Below, in pieces: positions 22,101 through 32,300 of a DNA stretch of 64,000 nt. Location: assembly GCA_003260075.1 (NCBI GenBank), contig QLIY01000077.1:62001-126000 (forward strand), read 5' to 3'. The DNA is from Phallusia mammillata. Its lineage: Eukaryota; Chordata; Ascidiacea; Phlebobranchia; Ascidiidae. How positions within the stretch are numbered: the stretch's first letter is position 1; every line of letters begins with the position of its first letter. The notes under the pieces are model-generated. The model made no database searches. It was not told the origin of the DNA and saw only the letters and a list, made by a program, of their open reading frames with translations. A program made the translations under genes and the position numbers.

Positions 22101-24213
22101 TGGGCTTCACAATGCGATTTTACAATACGTAATTGAGTTCGCTAGTACTTTCAATCAATATGTTAAGTGGCATTGAACAACTAATGATGGGTACTTCACA
22201 TAAACGCCATCAAGGACTTTAGGATTTTATGTTCAGTTTCTAATTCAGTTGGTGAAATGCAGTGGCCGAAAAAGCTAAATGAAAAAGTTGCATGGCGTTT
22301 ATAACAGCTTAAGCAAAATTTTATGCAAATTTATACTTCAAATGCTGTTTTGATCTTGTGTAGTTGGTCTAGAGTTATTCTTTCTTCAATCTGTGATTAA
22401 AAGGTTTATTCATGAGTGAGTGCACTGCAAGAGGACAAATAAAAATTTGTAGATTTTCACACAAAATATTGTCTAAATAGAGCAAAAATGTAAATTTGTC
22501 TGCTTTTTTCATTAAACGCATTAAAAGAATGCTATCTTTTGGGTTTTAAAACAGTAATTAGTGGACAGCTTTTTTTGAAAATTTGTGGAAAAATGCATAG
22601 AATATGTTACCTTAATTTTTTTCATAGAACTAGCAGGCGTGTTAAGTCTTGTAAGCACTTTTGCATTTTCTCCAATTCCATGGACAGTGCATAATGTTAA
22701 TCGACGATCTACAAAAATACAAACATTACTCCTTATTTTTATGAATTGCAATCACCATAACTGATCTTTTTATTCAGTTTTTTATCATGTTACTTTACTA
22801 AGTTAGACATATATAACAGGTATTCAATTCTATAACAATAGTGTAAAAATATGTCTAGCTCAGATGTTATTTCTATGAAACTTGGGTATTTAGACATGCT
22901 CCAAATATGGAAGAAAAAACAGTTCAAGCCAAGGAACCCAACATAAACAGAGAAAACCTACCAAGTATAGGAGGTGCTACTTTTTCTGGGGTTTTAGTTT
23001 GAACTGGAATCACTGATGGAGTTCGAGTGACCGCTGAAGTGGCCGGACGTTTTTCATTGGTGAGGCTGGAGTAAGAATAGGACTGCAATTTTGCATTAGC
23101 AGATGATGGACGAATAATTCCTACACCATCTTTTCCTGAAATCCGAGGAGGGCGTCCAGTTGTGGCACGGATCATGATTTCGATGAATGATTTTTCTTGT
23201 CAGTTTTGTGTGTTATTGAGCAATTGTAGGCATCTGTCAAAGAAACATTGTCAATGCAATCAATTGTAAAACTTTGAATCTATGAAAACATTTTGTGACT
23301 GTATTTAACAAACTTTTTATTGTTACTCTTACACAACTGACATGAAATAGGTATCAATTCAAGAAACTCAACTCTGGTATTACCACATGTTTTTTTAAGT
23401 AAAGCTTTGGGGGGGGGGGTGCAATGTTAAAGCACAACTAAAAAAATAGATTATCACACATAATATTGTCTAAATACAGCAAAAATGTATATTTGTCTGC
23501 ATTTTACATTTAACACTTTAAAATAGTGTAAGTTTTTTGGATTGCAAAATAGCTATTAGGAGTAGCTTTTAAATCAAATTTACAAGCACTATTTGGTTGA
23601 CTAAAAACTGTGGAAAACATGTGCTTAAGTTACCTTAATTTTTTTCATAGAACTAGCAGGCGTGTTAAGTCTTGTAAGCACTTTTGCATTTTCTCCAATT
23701 CCATGGACAGTACACAATGTTAATCGACGATCTATAAAAATACTAACATTACTCCTTATTTTCATGAATTGCCAGCATGGTATCTTATGTTTCTGTCCAC
23801 TTTTTTTGTCATGATACATTACTAAGTTGGACATATTTAACAGGTATTCAATTTCATAACAATAGTGTAAAAATTTGTCAGAAAAACAAAAGAATTAGCT
23901 CAGATGTGATTCTGTAAAGCTTGGGAATTCAGATGTGCTCCAAATACAAAGATAAAACAATTCAAGCCAAGCAAACCAGCATAAACAAAGAAAACCTACC
24001 AAGTATAGGAGGTGCTACTTTTTCTGGCGTTTTAGTTTGAACTGGAATCACTGATGGAGTTCGAGTGACTGCTGAAGTGGCCGGACGTTTTTCATTGGTG
24101 AGGCTGGAGTAAGAATAGGACTGCAATTTTGCATTGGCAGATGATGGACGAATAATTCCTACACCATCTTTTCCTGAAATCCTAGGAGGGCGTCCAGTTG
24201 TGGCACGGATCAT
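6955..24213 (-). CDS. WDR64-like protein: N-terminal EF-hands plus WD40 repeats
   Basis: Exons, 5' to 3': 24000-24213, 23634-23731, 22004-22057 (allelic copy 22337-22390), 21601-21684, 21471-21536, 21012-21185, 18627-18749, 17782-17976, 17085-17249, 16667-16736, 16077-16295, 15633-15781, 14659-14810, 13756-13858, 13113-13299, 12515-12675, 11808-11950, 11437-11504, 10778-11182 (contains a 174-base duplication at an N), 10195-10427, 9048-9182, 8060-8217 and 6955-7147. With the duplication collapsed this totals 3,375 nt, an exact multiple of three (1,124 aa). If exon 8060-8217 instead reads through to the TAG at 8032, a 1,069-aa form results, also in frame. A canonical EF-hand loop, DTDGSGTLDIDE, lies at about residues 125-136 and a weaker second one (DSSSDGEIDWDE) at about 163-174. 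WD signatures follow, such as RIVRLWNP, VVKLWDF, AVRIWNY, IIVWNI, SVILWNI and FVTVWNL. The architecture and length fit the WDR64/WDR49 family, whose biochemical role is not established. The first two exons occur twice. Confidence 0.88.
7373..7850. mobile_element. Fragment of MULE-like MITE family, duplicated across a G run
   Basis: The block from about 7410 to 7567 aligns by eye with the reverse complement of the complete element at 8683-8977. Shared segments are acggttagggct, caataaaactaac, cccaaccc and gccacctatcgaaa. The stretch 7455-7645 is repeated at 7657-7845 around the G run 7646-7655. The terminal inverted repeats are not intact. Another G run (7365-7375) abuts the left edge. Confidence 0.5.
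8683..8977. mobile_element. Complete MULE-like MITE, 295 bp, with 9-bp target duplication
   Basis: Seen: the ends start GGTAGACCTATTGACTGGG and finish with the reverse complement of that sequence, giving inverted repeats of about 44 bp that are almost perfect. An exact 9-bp direct repeat, gatcacaaa, flanks the element (8674-8682 and 8978-8986). Nine-base duplications with long inverted repeats are typical of Mutator-like elements. There is no transposase. It lies in an intron of the WDR64-like gene. Confidence 0.85.
9404..9440 (-). repeat. tRNA-derived SINE fragment
   Basis: The text tgggatttgaacccacgac is the reverse complement of a tRNA B-box/T-arm (GGGTTCAAATCCCA). It is preceded by aaaatctagcctgc, which is also present next to the longer copy at 51895-51980, so the two belong to one SINE family. 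No acceptor stem or complete cloverleaf is visible. Confidence 0.5.
9608..9786 (+). CDS. Possible exon of a cysteine-rich secreted peptide gene
   Basis: A strong acceptor-like stretch, ttcctctctttcag, ends at 9607. The following open frame runs to a TGA at about 9786. It encodes about 59 residues with eight cysteines spaced as C, CC, C, C, C, C, C (segments GCCHVEESC and RTCFCHC), an even number suited to disulphides. There is no ATG in the open frame, so an upstream signal-peptide exon would be needed, and I could not find one. An AATAAA lies downstream near 9942. It sits on the strand opposite the WDR64-like gene, within one of its introns. It could be chance. Confidence 0.3.
9997..10112. 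mobile_element. Possible short pogo/Tigger-like MITE remnant
   Basis: The segment begins cagtaaaccccgctccag and ends aaggtttact, giving a short imperfect inverted repeat (CAGTAAACC / GGTTTACT) next to TA dinucleotides. The interior is built of gaccta/taatctgga words unlike the neighbouring introns. No transposase is present, and the family call is tentative. Confidence 0.3.
10795..11141. repeat. Identical 173-bp tandem copy split by a single N
   Basis: The sequence 10795-10967 recurs without a visible difference at 10969-11141, separated by an N at 10968. The copy lies inside an exon of the WDR64-like gene and would repeat about 58 codons. Collapsing it makes the 22-23-exon coding sequence an exact multiple of three. 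I read it as two overlapping contig ends joined without merging, not as a real duplication. Confidence 0.85.
11266..11335 (-). repeat. tRNA-like (SINE-type) sequence
   Basis: On the minus strand the segment reads like an A box (gtggcctagtggttagcg) followed by a degenerate B box (gtgggttctaat). It has no complete cloverleaf. It lies in a WDR64-like intron, so it is a SINE head or tRNA pseudogene rather than a working tRNA. Confidence 0.4.
12125..12262. repeat. Minisatellite of about 29-bp units, five degenerate copies
   Basis: Units resemble agttttaaatgacttgttcg followed by ctaaaaaat, recurring head-to-tail about five times with substitutions. The array is wholly within a WDR64-like intron. 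Confidence 0.65.
12720..12970. mobile_element. hAT-like MITE fragment (left end only)
   Basis: The stretch opens with cagtggttcccaacc, the same terminal sequence as the complete hAT-like elements at 61853-62338. It is followed by ttacgacgcattcctttc, a typical interior of this family. A matching right end and target duplication were not found, so the right border is uncertain. Confidence 0.4.
14654..15098. repeat. Duplicated exon block (allelic contig ends) in WDR64-like gene
   Basis: The exon 14659-14810 and its flanks recur at 14883-15098 after the G run 14873-14882. The copies encode the same segment (VWDLMEQNCLVTVNPK) and differ at scattered sites. Only one copy fits the exon phases, so the other is redundant. 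Confidence 0.75.
18926..19290. repeat. 27-bp minisatellite (ttcgaatagaaccag-type), about 11 degenerate units
   Basis: Units such as attcgaatagaaccagtatt followed by tgaactt repeat head-to-tail with a period near 27 bp, decaying toward the right end. The array lies in the WDR64-like intron between 18749 and 21012. No coding or regulatory role is visible. Confidence 0.75.
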
Positions 24214-24442
24214 GATTTCGATGAATGGCTTCTCTTGTCAGTTTTGTGTGTTATTGAGCAATTGCAGGCATCTGTCAAAGAAACGTCAAAACAACCAATT
24301 GCAAAACTTTGAATATGAAAACATTTTGTGACTGTATTTAACAAACTTTTTTTTGTTATTCTCACACAACTAACATGAAATAGGTATACATTTAAGAAAC
24401 TCAACTCTGGTATTACCACATGTTTTTTTAAGTAAAGCTTTT
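22098..24442. repeat. Duplicated block of about 1 kb carrying WDR64-like exons 1 and 2
   Basis: The region about 22400-23408 recurs at 23420-24442, split by the G run 23409-23419. Both copies hold the start exon (ATG at 23175 and at 24213) and the second exon. The first-exon copies differ at four or five positions by my reading, and none of those appears to alter the protein. The preceding block 21760-22086 likewise recurs at 22098-22400, duplicating the third exon. This looks like unmerged haplotype sequence. Confidence 0.8.
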
Positions 24443-25362
24443 TGCTGCATTGAATGTACATGCAAAAGACCACAGACAACAGGTTTACATCGATAAATGT
24501 TTTTTTAATACTTCATGTGTATTCGCTGTTTTACAGTACAATTATTCACCAAATTTGTAACAAAACGGATTATAGCATCCCAACAGTTTAACCACTGTGC
24601 AAAAAAAGCCAATATTTTATAAAATTAGTTTAATTTTGCAAAACAAAACATAATATATGTATTAAGCAAGTCAAGTTACTCAAGTACAAAAAACATGAAA
24701 AAACTTTAAAAATAGTTCGGATACAGTCAGACTTTTAAATACTCATGCTGTTACTTACATTTGCTTTTTGGCATTCAAAACGCCGCAGTTTACGTTTGAA
24801 GGAAGGAGAGAGAGATGAAAACAAACTCCCTGAACAAAGTAGCGTCTCTTGTTTCCAGCGTTATAACCGGTAGATGGCAGAAAACGTTTTTGACATTCTC
24901 TCGCAAAACTGCCTGGAACCAGACATCCAAACCAACATATGAAAATAAACACACGCACATTTATTTTGACTGACAATCGCAAAGTTTTTAGTCGGAAAGT
25001 CTTTTCCTAAATGTTTCAATGTTCCAGTCTGACCTATTTTGTAATTTTGTTGCACAACAGAAAACACAGTTTGAGGACAAGATATTTGATTTTCTTGCCT
25101 TGTAAGGATATTGTTTACAAGTACACCTACTTTAAAATACAAGCCTTTAAAGATAGCAAAAAACAACAAACGCGTACAATATTTGGTGAAATTCTTCATC
25201 CACACTGGTCTGGATTAAAGCTGTAACGTGCGTTTGTGTTGGTGACGTCATCCCGACATTTTACAGTTATCTACTTCTTGAGCGAACAGCTGTTTGTTAA
25301 CTAGTGTGTGTGAATTGTAAAGTTTTTAGGCTTTTCTACAGGATTATTGGAAATCTGTAAAC
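24214..25362. promoter_or_regulatory. Divergent spacer between WDR64-like gene and UFM1
   Basis: Both genes are transcribed away from this spacer of about 1.15 kb. No other coding region is supported. A perfect palindromic CRE/ATF octamer, TGACGTCA, lies at 25243-25250, about 115 bases before the UFM1 initiation site, and is the best candidate proximal element. No clear TATA box was seen at an obvious distance. Confidence 0.5.
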
Positions 25363-26908
25363 ATGTAAGTATTCTTTTCAATAGTCTGTAGAAAACTATT
25401 TAAACAATGAATACACTTACTTGTACTGTTTTCGTATTTTTGAACATTTAGGTTTTAGGGCTTTTCTCTGAAATCTAAACTAACTAGCGTTTATTTTGGT
25501 TTATAGGTCAAAGGTGACATTCAAAATCATTTTGACGTCAGATCCCAAGTTACCATTTAAAGTGTGAGTAATCTGCTTTTATATTTTTGTGAGACTAAGA
25601 TTAGAAATACCTGCACTGTACCTTGTACCAGATTTACTCGATTGTAAGCCGCCCTCGTTTATAAGCTACCCTCGATTGTAAGCCGCATCTTGAGGTGTTA
25701 AAAAAATAATATAAAGTGCCCTCGATTGTAAGCCGCACGCTGGAATTTTAGATACGATTGTTTCTTAATACATCTTTCTGTTGTAATATGGTATGACTAT
25801 TTGCCCATATCTGTTAGTTACGTTGATAACTGTACCCAACAGAACGTATATCGACATACAATCTGTACATGTATGCATGTTTTGAACCCCAAATAATTTA
25901 AAATGTTGGAGTGTAGAAATAATTTCGGTATCAAATTAAAATATAAGCCGCCCTCGATTATAAGCCGCACGCACAAACGGCAGCTAAAAGAAAATATAAG
26001 CCACTGCTTACAATCGAGTAAATACGGTAGATAAGCAATAGTCAAGACCAAAGTTCCAAACTAAGGGATCCAATTAGCTCGAAATATAAGCACTGTTCCG
26101 AAATATAAGCAAAATATAAGCAAAAATCTAAAATTAAATATTTTTGTTTGATTCAGAGCAATAACTGATAGTTTATATGACATTCATAACATTGGTTGAT
26201 AACAAACTAATTTATTTATAGATTATCCGTTCCCGAGACAACCCCCTTCACAGCAGTTTTAAAATTCGCTGCCGAGCAATTTCAGGTTCCACCAGCAACA
26301 AGTGCCATCATAACAAATGGTTGGTTGCCATTAAGTGTGTTAACTGTAAACTTATGATGCCATATCTTCAACCAAAACAGGTTTAAGGAATGGTTGTGGA
26401 GTTAGTTAAAAAAAATTCAAGACCATCATTAAGTATTTTGTCCACTCTTTGAAAAATTGGCCCAAAATCTAAATCACCAAAAATATGTCAACTTTTCTCC
26501 TGCAATAAAAAAAACTTTTTGTCTCCACTGGGGGGGGGGGTGTATCGTATCTTCAACCAAAACAGGTTTAAGGAATGGTTGTAGAGTTGGTTAAAAAAAA
26601 TTCGACACCACTCATTAAGTATTTTGTCCACTCTTTGAAAAATTGGTCTAAAATCTAAATCGCCAAAAATATGTCAACTTTTCTCCTGCAATAAAAAAAA
26701 TTTTTGTCTCCACTATCTTAGGAGTCATACTTTCATTTTTCCAATCTAGTTGCTAAGATAAAGGACCAACAAACAAACAATTTAGCAGTTTTGTTTTTCT
26801 GTTTCAGATGGTATTGGAATCAACCCTGCACAAAACGCTGGCAACGTTTTCTTAAAACATGGATCAGAACTACGACTGATTCCTAGAGATAGGGTTGGAT
26901 TTCTTTGA
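25363..26908 (+). CDS. UFM1: Ubiquitin-fold modifier 1
   Basis: Exons 25363-25364, 25507-25563, 26222-26319 and 26808-26908 (258 nt) encode exactly 85 residues, the same length as vertebrate UFM1. All introns have GT/AG borders. UFM1 is a ubiquitin-like protein activated by UBA5, transferred by UFC1 and ligated by UFL1, mostly to ER- and ribosome-associated targets. Recognisable segments are [39 protein letters not shown] and [11 protein letters not shown]. The mature C-terminal glycine is residue 83, and the precursor tail after it is Phe-Leu, where vertebrates have Ser-Cys. The start codon is split by an intron (AT|G). The third intron contains a duplicated block around the G run 26530-26540, and the second holds a MITE. 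Confidence 0.97.
25626..26029. mobile_element. MITE with tttactcgattgtaag inverted repeats in a UFM1 intron
   Basis: The left end reads taccagatttactcgattg and continues taag. The right end is its near-perfect reverse complement, cttacaatcgagtaaatacg followed by gta. Internal copies of ctcgattgtaagccgc recur. It has no ORF. The superfamily is not settled; the ends start and finish with TA. Confidence 0.65.
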
Positions 26909-29360
26909 TATTAGTGAAATCGTTTTTATGTATTTTATTTGTTTTTGGTGAAGCTATATTATTGTGGCAAATTTGTGCAATATTGGGTTGATAGAAATTC
27001 AATGTTGAAAAAGTTATTTAAGATTTTAAACTACTATAAGCTCACAAATAACACTAAAACATTTCTAGAGATTTGTTTTGAAACATTTTTTCTCTTTATG
27101 CCAGAATGACATGCAAGTTGCAAATATACAGCCTACATGTTTGGTTGATTGATATCATACCAAATCTATAGGAATGTGTTATTACAGATCTATTATCTGT
27201 TAATACAACTGCAGTTTTTTGTATATTTAATCTTTTTTAGGATCATACTTAATTTTCTTTGTTGAAAAAAGGTAAAAAAATTAAAACTTACTGCACAAAA
27301 AAACAAACATTTTAGCCCACTTGCCTTTGTTGGAAATATGTTTCCGGTGCCCAGAAGTTGAATTTCGCCACAATAACTTAATAGTTGCATTTTCTGTGTG
27401 GGGATCCAGAGACTTAGGTGTGTGTATTTGATGTTGCACCAGAACATGAATAAACAACGTTGACCAAACTTTACATCTGGTGAATTTTTATGTCAGTTAT
27501 GAAGTTGACCCCGATATTGGGAAGCATCAAGCTTCTGCTTTTTTATTAGGGTACACATTGCCAAATAGAAGTTCTTCATTTATTCTATGAATTCCCAGTG
27601 ACTTACTACAGGTTTATAGACAGCATTATATCTTATAGCTGATGAGTACCTGCATGACTGAAACTATGTTTGTAACTTACCTGAAATACACACGCACAGG
27701 TAGGGTTAAAAATTTAATGGAAAAGGTAGCACTACACAAAAATGCCACATGTATTTATCTATAGTACACTTATTTTTTAACAATCTTTGCAAACATGGTA
27801 ACTTACCATAAGAAATTATTTCCTGGTTCTGATGACTGCTTGAATAAGGTTTCTTCAGTGCTGCTGGGGGGGGGGGAAATGCCACATGTATTTATCTATA
27901 GTACACTTATTTTTCAACAATCTTTGCAAACATGGTAACTTACCATAAGAAATGATTTCCTGGTTCTGATGACTGCTTGAATAAGGTTTCTTCAGTGCTG
28001 CTGGATACAAGACATTGAATGCATATGTCAGTTTAGCCAGATTACTGCGTTTGTTGGGATTAACAAACTGAAAAGTCATGCCCCACTAAATCTGCCCAAT
28101 GTCACAACTGCACATAAACCACATAGTATCAATCTTGATTTTGCAAAACTGTCAAATGTGAAACCAGGCCTTGTTAGAACTTAATGTCTGATGCAGAACT
28201 GATGGTGCAGAATAAACTTTATTTATTTTAAACCAGCAAACCATGTTAAACGAAGAGCTGATTTAAAAACACTACAAGGCTGCTCAACCATAATGACTTG
28301 TTCAGAAGACTGTTACTGCAATTGCACTGCTATTTGCACCTCAGTGATTTCGATTTGTGTAAAATGTGGCAAAACTTTTTACACTGTTTTTTTGTTAAAA
28401 CTTTTTCAGAAAAGCACACTGATTAAATGAACTGAAGTTTTACTGTACCTTCTAAAACTCGTTTAATTCTGGTGACACTGCAAACGCACTTGATGCACGT
28501 CAGTTGATATAGGTTGGGACCGATTCTGATAGGAAAAAATTATTCCTGCGCATTTTGTAGAAGGCAAGGACTTTTGGTTTTGGAAAAAGTCTGAAACCCA
28601 GGGTTTGATCTTCGTCAGTCCGGGAATTCCCCCCCGAAAAGCCCCAAACTAACTTCATTACCGGCTCATTTTGTAGGTTGTAAAAACGGTTTTTGTCGCT
28701 GACAACGACCCTATTTAAATTTTTCAAGATTCCAGTTACTTCGTAAAGGCTTTTAATGACTTCATATCAGAGGAAGTACGTATGTCCAGTACGTATGATT
28801 TATTGCACAGTAATAATTCGTGCCAAAAGCAAAACAGACTCACGCAAAGATTATAAAGCACATCTTAAAAAGATCGAAACAATACATTTAATTGAAATTT
28901 AAAATACAACAAAATACGCAAAAATCAAAACAATGCAGTGAAGAAATAGAACTGCATTTTTAACAGTGACAATGGGCTTCTCAAAGAAAAACCTTTAACG
29001 CAAAACTTAGAAGTTTAGAGGCTGAATTAATCATAATGTGTTGGTTGACAGAATATGTGAGAAACTCCGCACATAAACAAGGAAATATGTTTTGTTTCAA
29101 GAGCCTGTTATTTTGAAGTATATGAGTTCCAATTCCATTTTGCCTTTTGATGATATTTCTTTGTTATTGGTCTCTTGAAGCAAGTTTTCGTAACAAAACG
29201 TTTGGTTTCGACAAAAATCTCAAGAAATCACACTTTTCTTATTTCATTCCCCCATTAATCACATAAGAATCGCTTGATTCTTCCACCGTGGCTCTCGACC
29301 ACGAGAAGTTCACCAAATTTTTTTTTCCATCTGACAAGCAGAAAGCGACAATATTTCTTT
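26909..29360. other. Intergenic region between convergent UFM1 and TMTC2-like genes
   Basis: This presumably holds both 3' UTRs. No coding region is supported. The block 27728-27865 recurs at 27877-28004 around the G run 27866-27876. The short reading frames here are AT-rich and lack splice or domain support. Confidence 0.5.
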
Positions 29361-32300
29361 TTATTGTTTGTCCTGATTTTTCATTATTTTCTCCAATTTT
29401 CCGAGATTTTCCTTGATCATGACGTCATCGGGCTTGATTGACAGTGCCGTGACGTAACTCGACTTGGCTTCCGTATATTTACCGCGCAAGTGCAGAATCG
29501 CGCCGAGATTCATGTGAGCTGATGCAAACTGAAAAAATGACAAATAAGTTATGTTTATTCATTTTAATATGGCTAAGTTGGAATCAATTTTGGTTTGAAG
29601 TTAAATCGAAAAGTGCTTTTTATCCATTGACAAATCGGCAGAATGAAATTTATTTATTTCTGTATTTCACCATGGTAGCTTTAAACTAGAATATACCAGC
29701 TTTTAAGGATTTTTTGCAATTTTACCAACAAAAATCGTTTCGGCCTATGTCGCGTTGTATCTCAAGCTACTAGTGTACTAATTGAATTAAGAAACTCCCC
29801 AAATCTCTTTGTCTCTTAATGAAAATGTGAAAAAAACCCACAGTCAGCAATTGCTTAATATCCCAATATAAAAAATAATAACGTGCCAAACAACAATAAC
29901 CTTGTACCATCATCGATGCCATCAGTGACTCGCCAAGTACAAAAATAATCTTTTACCTGGGGTGAAATCTGTGTTGCCATTCTGTAATACTTTTCTGCCT
30001 CGGAATAAGACTTCGCTTGTCTGTAGGCGTTGGCTGCGTTCATCACAACTTCGTAATCACGTGATCCATGAGAAGAGGCAACCGCTTGCGTCATCAATCT
30101 AGCTGCATCTCCGTGGCGACCCCTCGCGGTAAGAAAGTTGCCTGCAATAATTAAACACATTTAATAGTCGCGTTTGCGATATTCTTAGTTGTTGTATTAG
30201 ACGTCATACGTTGATGAAAAGAAGAAAGTTTAATATTAGGCGTGGAAATGTCTCTTTAGGTAGAACCTATGTAGTCGTTCGCAACAAATTGTACTTAATT
30301 CCAACTTTTCAACGTAAGCATGTAATTGGGCAACTAAGTTATACGAGAAAGCAATTTTGTCACTGGAAACTAATCAACTGGTGATAAACAACGGTTAAGG
30401 CACAAACATAAACAAATCCGAGTAAATCAGGCTTGCTGGAACCGTTTTGGCGATAAAAGCCAGGGATTTAAGCATGTCGCATAACGTTGCTGTAAGGTTC
30501 TGGTCGTAGGTTCGAATCCCACTCTATTAGCTAAGTTTCTGGCTTAACCTTGTTCCTCGAAAAAAATTTTTAACGTCTTAATTCATACCTTTTCAATGTT
30601 TAATATGCCTAAATTGTCACGCAAATGTCACTGCAATAACCTGGTCGAATCAAGCAACAGTTATCGATCTAGAATTTTTTTTAAACTCACCGTAATGTTG
30701 ATACGTGGAAAGATGATCAGGGTCCAAATCTAATGCGGCCTTGTAGAGACGCTCTGATTGGTCGAAACGGCCCACGTGGTTCAGAAGTCGCGCGTACGTC
30801 AGATGTGTAAGCACGTGATCAGGTTTAGCGGACAGTGATTGGTCAAAAGTGAGCTCGGCTTCTTCGTAACGGCCCAAGTGGAAAAAAGATTGGCCTACGA
30901 AAATCGTAGCAAAAAAATGTTTAATTTTCAGTATAACTGTTATTACATTGCAGATGTTTTAAAATTAAGCAAACAGACTTTCACACAGGAGTTACTATAG
31001 GAAGAAGTAAGTTTATACGCATATTTTAACTGTTTTATTTTTAAGAATTATTCTATTTGAATACGATACCGATGATGCTGTAAAGGTGAAATACATATAT
31101 GTCTTAAATTCATAGTATGAATGACTAAATGTGTTCATAAAATTGAAACAATATTTTTAAGTATATTTTTTGTGTCGTCATACATAAATTCCTGCTGTGT
31201 TCTATGTTATTTTTTTCCAGAAATATCAGCGGATCAGAGTTTAAAATAGTAAAATTGTAATTAAGAAAAAAATATTCCAACAATGTCAAGACGCCGGATA
31301 ATTATTTTCAAACCCACCCAACATATTCAGAAGACTATGAGTTTGATATCCAATTGGTCGCATCTTTAGTGCTCTCTGATAGGCTGAAACAGCTTCCACG
31401 TGACGTCCTTCGTCAGCCAATAAGCATCCAAGATTGTAAAGTGACGATGTTCGTCCACGAGAGTGCGCACGAGGGTCACGAACATCTTCATCGTCAATCA
31501 GTGCAGCCTGCTCGTACACCTGTAATACAAGTAATCTTGATGATTAAACCAGCATACAATTGTTATCCTAAACGTTTAAAGGGCGGTGGGTGAACCGCTG
31601 GGTCAATCATGGTCAAACTTTAAGAGAAATTACTTCTGGTAACTAATTGTCATGTTTGTAACTCTAAAAAAAGTTTAAAGCACTCTTTCTTGGCCAAATG
31701 GCATGCACTGCACTGCACAGAAAAAAGGAACACAACTGCTAGAGAACTAGCATATGATGGATTACACATTTGCAAGTTTTCAACAAACGCATAATTAACA
31801 GTTTTTATCCAAGCATATTTTTAGACTGTGTCCATTACCAATTAATTGTTTCCAGCAAAAAAAAATCATTGTAGGTAAAGCTACCAAATAGTTTGTAAAC
31901 TACTATACAATTTATTGTTTTTCTATGATCATCTTTATTTTCTGGTCGGGGGGGGGGCCATTACCAACTAATTGTTTCCAGCAAAAAAAAATCGTTGTAG
32001 GTAAAGCTACCAAATAGTTTGTAATCTACTATACAATTTATTGTTTTTCTATGATCATCTTTATTTTCTGGTCAGATAAGACTTTTCGTCAAAAACTTGC
32101 ACAACCAGGTGAGTTAAGATTTGAACCAATGACCTCACAAAATTGTAACACATTTTAATGGGATACCAACTGTTCGGAATTCGGAAGACCAATTCCGCAA
32201 TAATTGTCAAATGCCCTGTACGAGAAACAATGACAGGCATCGGTGATTTGAAAACGGAAGAAAACAACGAGACAGTTTGTTGCAAATGTTCTTGTATGTT

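Noticed and set aside
22098-23408. A second promoter or alternative first exon of WDR64 at ATG 23175
   Set aside because: It is a near-identical copy of the start exon across a G run, differing by silent changes, so it is better explained as the other haplotype.
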